Source: Candidatus Brevibacterium intestinigallinarum (GTDB lineage Bacteria > Actinomycetota > Actinomycetes > Actinomycetales > Brevibacteriaceae). From it: a stretch of DNA of 10,159 bases. Below, one piece after another: positions 4,850 to 10,159 of the stretch (the first letter of the stretch is position 1; each line of letters starts with the position of its first letter). The position numbers and the translations under genes were made by a program. The DNA is taken from positions 1-10,159 of the forward strand of contig DWZY01000355.1 of the NCBI GenBank assembly GCA_019117325.1, given 5' to 3'. Below the pieces are notes generated by a model, which did not search any database, was not told the DNA's origin, and saw only the letters and a list, made by a program, of their open reading frames with translations.

Positions 4850-6079
4850 CTACGCCTGCAGCCCCGCCGCGCTCAGGTCTGCGACGAGCTGCCGGACGCC
4901 GTACGTCCACGGCGTCAGCTGCTCGGTGGGTCCGACCGTGCTGACGAGGCGGCCCAGGCGCGGGTTCGCGATCGTCACGACGTCGCCGTGCCGGTGCGTG
5001 AAGCCATCGCCGGGGACGTCCCGGTCCTGGGTGGGAGCGAAGAGCGTGCCCGTGAGGATGACGCAGCCGTCCGGGTACTGGTGGTGGTCACCCAGCGTCG
5101 CCTCGACGAGCCGCTCGAACGTGCGGCTGAGCGCGCCCACCGTGTTGAGCCCGTCCAGCACGAAGCCGTCGCCGCCGTCCGTCTCCGATGCACCCTCGAC
5201 GCGCAGCTCGATCTCGACGCTGCGCGCATCGTCCAGCGTGAAGGACTCGTCGAACACGCGGATGACGGGGCCCAGGGCGGTCGACCGGTTGTTGTCCTTC
5301 GCCATGCCCAGGAGCAGCGCGGAGCGCCCCTCGACATCGCGCAGGTTCACGTCGTTGCCCAGGGTCACGCCCGCGATGCGACCGTCCGCCGTCACGACCA
5401 GGGTGAGCTCCGGCTCCGGGTTGTTCCACGAGGAGAACGCGGGGATGCCGATCGTGTCACCGGTGCCCACCGCGGACAGCAGCGGTCCCTTCGTGAAGAC
5501 CTCGGGGTCGGGTCCCAGCCCCACCTCGAGGTACTGCGACCACCATCCCAAGGACAGCAGCTGCTCCTTGACGGCCGCGGCCTCCGGGCTGCCGGGCACG
5601 ATCGCGGCGAGGTCGACGCCCACTGCCTGCGTCATCTCCTCGCGGATCCGCTGTGCGCTGCCCGGATCGCCGCCGGCCCGCTCCTCGATGAGGCGCTCGA
5701 TCATCGAACCCGCGAACGTGACGCCGCAGGCCTTGATGACCTGCAGGTCGATCGGCGCCAGGAGGGTGAGCGCGGCCGGGCGCGCCGGATCGTCGCCGGC
5801 CGGCAGCTGCTGCGGCAGGTGCAGGTCGTCGACGCTCCACGTGGCCGGGGTCGCGAAGACCTGGGCCAGCTCGCCGGCGAGGTCCGCCCGCTCCAGCAGG
5901 GACGCCGAGGTCCCGGCCAGCTCCGTCACGTCCCACACCTGCGTGCCCCGCAGGGCGACGGGCACGGGCACGCTGCGGTCGGGGTCCCAGACCCGGCCCA
6001 CGAAGGTGCCGGTCGTCTCCTCGATCGGGAGGACGTCGCGGGCGGTCAGTGCCGCTCCGGTCGCCTGTGCAGCCGTCAC
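4850..6079 (-). CDS. FAH-fold 2-keto-3-deoxy-sugar-acid dehydratase, XylX type
   Basis: This protein of about 409 residues belongs to the fumarylacetoacetate hydrolase superfamily. The family metal ligands appear in WNNPEPEL (218-225, Glu222 and Glu224), followed by TLGNDVNLRDVEGRSALLL (239-257) and KDNNRSTALGP (261-271), a pattern I associate with Caulobacter XylX and related 2-keto-3-deoxy-pentonate dehydratases rather than true FAH. Such enzymes convert 2-keto-3-deoxy-xylonate or -arabinonate to alpha-ketoglutarate semialdehyde, exactly the substrate of the enzyme encoded upstream. I place the start at GTG 6079-6077, which overlaps the preceding stop as GTGA (4 nt); another GTG at 6094 would add five residues. 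The overlap suggests translational coupling. The fold is certain; the substrate is inferred from similarity and context, and related sugar acids are possible. Confidence 0.88.
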   Translation of the reverse strand: MTAAQATGAALTARDVLPIEETTGTFVGRVWDPDRSVPVPVALRGTQVWDVTELAGTSASLLERADLAGELAQVFATPATWSVDDLHLPQQLPAGDDPARPAALTLLAPIDLQVIKACGVTFAGSMIERLIEERAGGDPGSAQRIREEMTQAVGVDLAAIVPGSPEAAAVKEQLLSLGWWSQYLEVGLGPDPEVFTKGPLLSAVGTGDTIGIPAFSSWNNPEPELTLVVTADGRIAGVTLGNDVNLRDVEGRSALLLGMAKDNNRSTALGPVIRVFDESFTLDDARSVEIELRVEGASETDGGDGFVLDGLNTVGALSRTFERLVEATLGDHHQYPDGCVILTGTLFAPTQDRDVPGDGFTHRHGDVVTIANPRLGRLVSTVGPTEQLTPWTYGVRQLVADLSAAGLQA

Positions 6080-7560
6080 TGCGCTGCCACCCACTCGCCG
6101 TCGACGCGGCGGGCGATGCCGGTGGGGTTCGACTCCTGCAGCTCGGCCGGCAGCATCGCGTCCTCCATGTCCTGGAACGCGACGGGGCGCAGCCAGCGAT
6201 CGATCGCAGCGGTGCCCACGCTCGTCGCGGTCTGGGTCGCGGCCGGGTACGGGCCGCCGTGGTGCTGGGCGAAGGACACCGTCACGCCGGTGGGCCAGCC
6301 ACCGCGCAGCACACGGCCGCAGCGGTCCTGCAGCTGCTGGAGGACGCGGGAGATGTCCTCGCCGTCGGCCGAGTGGATCGTGCCGGTCAGCTGTCCGCCG
6401 AGCAGGTCGAGGACCCGCTCGAGCTCCGCGTCGTCCGCGTACGTGATGAGGACGGCCGCCGGGCCGAACATCTCCGTGCGGATCGCCGGGGAATCCTCCG
6501 TCAGGTCCGCGCCGCGCACCTGCAGGACGCCCGGTGCCGGCGGGTTCGCCGCGTCACCGGCGACCAGCACGTCGACGTCCGTGGAGCCCGCGACCGCGTC
6601 GCGGTTCGCGACGAAGCCATCGCGGATCGATTCGGTGAGCATGCCGGCAGCCGGGGCGACCTCAGAGGCGAGCCGGGGCAGGGCCGTCTGGGCGGCCTCG
6701 GCGGCGGTTTCCGGCAGCAGGAGCAGGCCGGGCTTCGTGCAGAACTGGCCCACGCCCATCGTCATCGAGCCCATCCAGCCGGCCAGCAGGTCCTCGCCCT
6801 GCGCGGCCCAGGCGGCCTCGGTGACGACGACGGGGTTGAGGGAGCCCAGCTCGCCGTAGAACGGGATGGGCTCCGGGCGGGCGACGGCGCGGTCGAACAG
6901 CGCGCGGCCGCCGGCCTCCGAGCCGGTGAAGCCCACGGCGCGGACGAGCGGGTGGTCGACGAGGGCCTCGGCGGCCTCGCGACCCTCGACGGCCCCGAAC
7001 AGGCCGGCGGGCGCACCTGCGGACTCGAGTGCGTCCGCGACGAGGCGCGCCGTGCGGCGAGCCAGGCCCTGGTGGGCGGGGTGCAGCTTGTGAACGACCG
7101 CGCAGCCGGCGGCCAGCGCGGAGGCGGAGTCGCCGCCGATGACGGAGAACGCGAATGGGAAGTTCGAGGCGCCGAAGACGCCCACGACGCCCAGCGGCAC
7201 GTTCATGCGGCGCACGTCGGGGCGGGGTCCCATGCCCCAGTCGGCGTCCGCGTGGTCGATCGTCGCGCCCAGGAACTCGCCGCGGCGGGCCTCCTCACCC
7301 AGCAGGCGCAGCTGGAACGCGGTGCGGGTGAGCTCGCCGTTCAGGCGGGCGTCGGGGAGGTTCGACTCTGCGCCCGCCAGGGCGACGAGGTCCTCGCGGT
7401 TCGCCTCGAGCGCGTCCGCGATCGCGTCCATCCACGCGGCGCGCTCGTCGCGGGAGTGCGTGCGGGCTGCGAGGAATGCTGCGTGGGCGGCGCGGACGGT
7501 CTCGTCCGTGCCGGCGGCACCCTGGGGTGCGGGCTCGTCGGTCGTTGCGGTGGACGTCAT
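6076..7560 (-). CDS. Alpha-ketoglutarate semialdehyde dehydrogenase (ALDH family)
   Basis: The product is a 494-residue NAD(P)-dependent aldehyde dehydrogenase. Visible motifs are the Asn133 segment ASNFPFAFS, the cofactor Lys158 in VVHKLHPAHQG, FTGS (211-214), the general-base Glu237 in YGELGS and the nucleophile Cys274 in GQFCTKPG. The FPFAFSVIGGDSASALAAGC and K-x-HPAH signatures match the alpha-ketoglutarate semialdehyde dehydrogenase subgroup (EC 1.2.1.26) used in pentose, hexarate and hydroxyproline breakdown. The partner XylX-type dehydratase points to pentonate use. The ATG at 7560-7558 follows GGAAGGAG. The gene starts 87 nt after dctM and its stop overlaps the next gene by 4 nt, so it is in the same operon. 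Confidence 0.9.
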   Translation of the reverse strand: MTSTATTDEPAPQGAAGTDETVRAAHAAFLAARTHSRDERAAWMDAIADALEANREDLVALAGAESNLPDARLNGELTRTAFQLRLLGEEARRGEFLGATIDHADADWGMGPRPDVRRMNVPLGVVGVFGASNFPFAFSVIGGDSASALAAGCAVVHKLHPAHQGLARRTARLVADALESAGAPAGLFGAVEGREAAEALVDHPLVRAVGFTGSEAGGRALFDRAVARPEPIPFYGELGSLNPVVVTEAAWAAQGEDLLAGWMGSMTMGVGQFCTKPGLLLLPETAAEAAQTALPRLASEVAPAAGMLTESIRDGFVANRDAVAGSTDVDVLVAGDAANPPAPGVLQVRGADLTEDSPAIRTEMFGPAAVLITYADDAELERVLDLLGGQLTGTIHSADGEDISRVLQQLQDRCGRVLRGGWPTGVTVSFAQHHGGPYPAATQTATSVGTAAIDRWLRPVAFQDMEDAMLPAELQESNPTGIARRVDGEWVAAQ

Positions 7561-7590
7561 GTGTGTGCTCCTTCCGAGAGACTCACTGTC

Positions 7591-7633
7591 GGGGACGTTT
7601 CGGATGGGACGGGGACGTGGTGGACGGGACGGG
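7591..7633. repeat. GGGACG repeat cluster between dctM and the dehydrogenase gene
   Basis: The plus strand holds five GGACG-ending units (GGGGACG at 7591, GGGACG at 7606 and 7612, GGACG at 7622, GGGACG at 7626) within 43 nt, giving several runs of three or four G. In the mRNA these are CGTCCC repeats. They fill most of the only sizeable spacer inside the operon. They may be regulatory or a slippage product; nothing in the sequence decides. Confidence 0.5.
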
Positions 7634-7647
7634 CCCAGCGACAGGGG

Positions 7648-8925
7648 TCAGAATCCCATGAGGCCGGGCAGCCAGAGGCTCAGTGCGGGCACCAGGGCGA
7701 TGACGACGAGCGTGGCGAGCATGGGGACGAAGAACGGCAGCGCACCCCGGATGACGGTCGTGACGGGATACCTCGTCACGGATGAGAGGACGAAGAGCAC
7801 CAGCCCCACGGGCGGGGTGAGCAGACCGATCATGAGGTTGAAGACGAGCATGACGCCGAAGTGGATGGGGCTGAGTCCGAAGGCCTCCGCGACCGGCACC
7901 AGCACGGGCGCCAGGATGAGGATCGCGCTCGTGGGCTCCAGGACCGCTCCCACGATGAGCAGGAGGATGTTGGCCAGCAGCAGGAACACGAGCGGCCGGT
8001 CGGTCACCTGGAGGATCAGCTGCGCCGCGAGCTGCGGCGCCTGCTCGCGGGCCAGCACCCAGCCGAACAGGGCGGCTGCGGCGACAATGAGGAGGACACC
8101 GCCGATCGTCTCGACGCTCGTCACCAGGGCGTAGCGCAGCTTCTCCCAGCCCAGGTTGCCGTAGCAGATCGCGAGAATCGCGACGTAGGCCACGCCCACG
8201 GCGGAGGCCTCCGTGGGGGTGAAGATGCCGGAGAGGATGCCGCCCAGGATGACGACGGCGGCGCCGATGGGCGGCAGCGCGCGCAGGCTCAGCCGTCCGC
8301 GCTCCTTCCAGCTCACCCGCTCCAGCCGCAGGTCCTCCCGCTTGCGGGTGAGGATCCAGACCGTGATGCTCAGGGCGATGACCAGCACGATGGCCGGCAC
8401 GATCCCTGCCATGAAGAGAGCGCTGATCGACACGCCCGCGGTGACGGCGTAGATGATCGCGGGGATCGACGGCGGCATCATGGGCGCGATGAGCGAGGAG
8501 GCACCGGTGATGCCCAGCGAGAAGCCCGGCGAGTAGCCGCGGCGCACCATCGCGGGCACCTGGATGCGTCCCATCGCGGCGGCGTCGGAGATCGCGGCGC
8601 CGGAGATCCAGCTGAAGCCGAAGCTCGTGAGGATGTTGACGTAGCCCAGCGAGCCGCGCACGTGGCCGATGAGGGCGACCGCAGCATCGTAGAGGCGATC
8701 CGTCGCCCCGGACACGTTCGCCAGGTTGCCCAGCAGGATGAACATCGGCACCGCGAGGATCGCGAAGTCGAAGACGCCCGAGGTGGACTGCTGGACTGCC
8801 AGCGCCAGGGAGGCGGTGGGGTCCACGAGGATGTAGACGAGGGACGGCACGATGAGGGCCACGCCCACCGGCACGCGCAGCGCCAGCAGGACGAGGAGGG
8901 CGGCGATCATGAGCAGCAGGGTCAT
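7648..8925 (-). CDS. dctM: TRAP transporter large permease subunit DctM
   Basis: DctM is the ion-coupled transport subunit of tripartite ATP-independent periplasmic transporters. The protein has 425 residues, the usual length, and is almost wholly hydrophobic with about a dozen membrane segments. Family motifs include GSLGYVNI (91-98), SGAAISDAAAMG (108-119), MMPPSIPAIIYA (149-160), TPTEASAVG (236-244) and a C-terminal LLTPPVGLVLFV. I chose the ATG at 8925-8923: it lies 2 nt beyond the dctQ stop and has GGAAGGG upstream; a longer in-frame reading through dctQ is spurious. Substrate specificity is set by DctP and cannot be read here; the downstream enzymes suggest a sugar acid. Confidence 0.96.
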   Translation of the reverse strand: MTLLLMIAALLVLLALRVPVGVALIVPSLVYILVDPTASLALAVQQSTSGVFDFAILAVPMFILLGNLANVSGATDRLYDAAVALIGHVRGSLGYVNILTSFGFSWISGAAISDAAAMGRIQVPAMVRRGYSPGFSLGITGASSLIAPMMPPSIPAIIYAVTAGVSISALFMAGIVPAIVLVIALSITVWILTRKREDLRLERVSWKERGRLSLRALPPIGAAVVILGGILSGIFTPTEASAVGVAYVAILAICYGNLGWEKLRYALVTSVETIGGVLLIVAAAALFGWVLAREQAPQLAAQLILQVTDRPLVFLLLANILLLIVGAVLEPTSAILILAPVLVPVAEAFGLSPIHFGVMLVFNLMIGLLTPPVGLVLFVLSSVTRYPVTTVIRGALPFFVPMLATLVVIALVPALSLWLPGLMGF

Positions 8926-8927
8926 GG

Positions 8928-9557
8928 TCAGATCCCTTCCAGTTCCGCGGCCTTCGCGGCAGGGTCGAGCTCGTCCTCGGGGTGCCTGATCTGCAGGTAC
9001 AGCGCCAGGAGCGAGTGGATGGCGATGCCGACGAAGCCCACGAGGGCGGCACCGTAGAGCAGAGTGGTGGGCAGGCCGGTCGCGGGCAGGGCGAGCCCGC
9101 CGACGATGCCGACCATCATGATTCCCGCAACGCTCATGACGATCGCGGTGACGATGACGACGATCTCTGCGACCGCGCTCACGGAGCGGGCTGCGCGCGC
9201 GGGCACGACGATCGCGACGAGGTCGACCGTGATGTGGGCGCGACGGCTGGAGACGTGCATCGCCGCGAGGAACGTCAGCCACACCAAGAGGAGGCGCGCG
9301 GACTCCTCGGTCCACGAGAACGGGGAGTTGAAGACGTACCGGGAGACGACCTGTGTGAGGACCAGCGCGAGCACGCCCACGAGGAAGGTTGCCGCGACGA
9401 AGCGTTCGATGCCGATGATCCATCGGTAGAGAGCGGACGCGTTCTCGAGCCGGTCCCGGCGGAAGCTGAAGTCCTCCTGCTCCGGGACAGCGGCAGCCGC
9501 GGCGGACTCAGGTGTCTTGGGGGCCTCGGGAGTCTGGCCGGGTTCCTGCTCCGACAT
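8928..9557 (-). CDS. dctQ: TRAP transporter small permease subunit DctQ
   Basis: DctQ is the four-helix partner of DctM. The 209-residue protein has four hydrophobic segments and the family signature SWTEESARLLLVWLTFLAAM (81-100), followed by RRAHITVDLV. The first 40 or so residues form a Pro/Ala/Glu-rich hydrophilic extension, longer than is usual for small DctQ proteins and probably cytoplasmic. The ATG at 9557-9555 overlaps the dctP stop by one base (TGATG) and follows GAGGAGGAG; a GTG one codon earlier is also possible. The overlap suggests coupled translation with dctP, and dctM follows after 2 nt. Confidence 0.94.
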   Translation of the reverse strand: MSEQEPGQTPEAPKTPESAAAAAVPEQEDFSFRRDRLENASALYRWIIGIERFVAATFLVGVLALVLTQVVSRYVFNSPFSWTEESARLLLVWLTFLAAMHVSSRRAHITVDLVAIVVPARAARSVSAVAEIVVIVTAIVMSVAGIMMVGIVGGLALPATGLPTTLLYGAALVGFVGIAIHSLLALYLQIRHPEDELDPAAKAAELEGI

Positions 9558-10159
9558 CACTGCTCCTCCTCGTCAGCGAACAGCTCCGAGTCCTCGGGAT
9601 CGGTGCCGAAGACGGTGGGCACGTCGTTGTCGATCTCCTCCTGGACCTCCAGGTAGAGGTCCTCCCACGGCGTGTTGGGGAGGAGGTCCGACTTCACGAG
9701 GTCGCGGAAGGTCTCCGTGTCGACGTCCTCGACGATGTCGATCGTGTCGTCGGCGCGCCAGGTCTCGAGGATCTCCTCCTCCTGCTCCTCGAGGCACTTG
9801 AGGTTGGCCAGGCGCGCGGAGTCCGCGGCGTCCAGGACGGCCTGCCTCTCGTCCTCGGTGAGCCCGTCCATGAAGCGGTCGCTCGTGACCAGCTGGACGC
9901 CCTGCACCATGTGCCGGGTGATGCTGATCGTCGACTGCACCTCTTCGAACTTGTTCGTGGCGATCGTGGGGATCGGGTTCTCCTGCGCGTCGATCGCGCC
10001 CTGTTGCAGTCCCAGGTACACCTCAGACAGCGCCATCGGAGTGGCGGTGCCGCCGAAGGTGCGGATCATCTGCAGGTAGAGGGGTGCATCCGGCGTGCGG
10101 ATCTTGAGGCCGTGGAAGTCCGCGGGCTCGCGGACTGGCTTGTTCGCCGTCACGTTGCG
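9557..10159 (-). CDS. dctP: TRAP transporter substrate-binding protein DctP, C-terminal part
   Basis: About 200 residues are visible and the gene continues past the right edge, so its signal peptide and N-terminal lobe are missing. The frame stays open to the edge. A GTG near 10153 is internal, because typical DctP sequence (NKPVREPADFHGLKIRTPDA) runs across it. Further family signatures are ALSEVYLGLQQGAIDAQENP and NKFEEVQSTISITRH, which line the ligand site and hinge in known TRAP binding proteins. The Arg of KIRTPD belongs to the region that meets the ligand carboxylate in this family. The C terminus ends in an unusually acidic stretch (ELFADEEEQ). As the first known gene of the operon it delivers substrate to DctQM. 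Confidence 0.94.
   Translation of the reverse strand, partial: RNVTANKPVREPADFHGLKIRTPDAPLYLQMIRTFGGTATPMALSEVYLGLQQGAIDAQENPIPTIATNKFEEVQSTISITRHMVQGVQLVTSDRFMDGLTEDERQAVLDAADSARLANLKCLEEQEEEILETWRADDTIDIVEDVDTETFRDLVKSDLLPNTPWEDLYLEVQEEIDNDVPTVFGTDPEDSELFADEEEQ

Noticed and set aside
4730..7785. Very long plus-strand open frames (4730-6859, 4785-6446, 6049-7785) opposite the dehydratase and dehydrogenase genes
   Set aside because: They are antisense shadows. High GC makes stops rare, their sequences are Arg/Ser/Gly-rich without family motifs, and the minus-strand genes have complete catalytic motifs, starts and ribosome-binding sites.
7861..9057. Plus-strand and alternative minus-strand open frames over dctM, including a 591-codon reading
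   Set aside because: The plus frame is a low-complexity Asp/Arg/His/Gly shadow. The long minus frame is dctM extended backward through dctQ in the wrong frame; the true start is at 8925.
10151..10153. GTG near the right edge as the start of dctP
   Set aside because: Conserved DctP sequence continues across it, and the frame is open to the edge, so the true start is outside the window.

Overview
The window looks chromosomal and comes from a high-GC Gram-positive bacterium, most likely an actinomycete. Third codon positions are almost all G or C, ribosome-binding sites are strong (AAGGAG/GGAGGAG), several starts are GTG, and overlaps of the GTGA and TGATG type link neighbouring genes. I cannot name the genus. 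A complete selenocysteine pathway implies that the cell makes at least one selenoprotein (often an anaerobic formate dehydrogenase), and a DcuA/B-type carrier fits life with little oxygen.

Left part (1-2426), selenocysteine locus: on the minus strand lie selA (N-terminal 261 residues, running off the left edge) and, 23 nt upstream of it, selC, the tRNA for selenocysteine with a UCA anticodon. Further upstream on the same strand is a 61-codon gene for an unrecognised secreted Cys-containing peptide, separated from selC by a strong hairpin terminator. selD runs divergently on the plus strand from what looks like a leaderless start. Together these genes make selenophosphate (SelD), carry the tRNA (selC) and convert Ser-tRNA to Sec-tRNA (SelA). 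selB is not in the window.

Middle part (2427-3880), inserted cassette: a DcuA/DcuB-family dicarboxylate carrier gene with visibly more A/T-ending codons than its neighbours sits between selD and a second, truncated copy of the last 60 bp of selD. The two 60-bp copies match at 54 positions. The simplest reading is that selD once abutted the convergent SDR gene, and that a selD-tail-plus-dcu segment from a relative was added by recombination.

Right part (3884-10159), all minus strand: an SDR oxidoreductase is followed (leftward to rightward) by a hairpin and then by an operon transcribed right to left: dctP (C-terminal part only), dctQ, dctM, an aldehyde dehydrogenase of the alpha-ketoglutarate semialdehyde type, and an FAH-fold sugar-acid dehydratase of the XylX type. 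The last two are the lower half of a Weimberg-type route (2-keto-3-deoxy-pentonate to alpha-ketoglutarate semialdehyde to alpha-ketoglutarate), and the TRAP transporter would bring in the sugar acid. The upper-pathway enzymes, the regulator and the operon promoter would lie beyond the right edge.

No stretch longer than 300 bases lacks a gene. The largest gaps (903-1055, 1242-1388, 4715-4849) hold the hairpins and promoter-like sites listed below. I see no CRISPR array, insertion sequence, integrase or rRNA.
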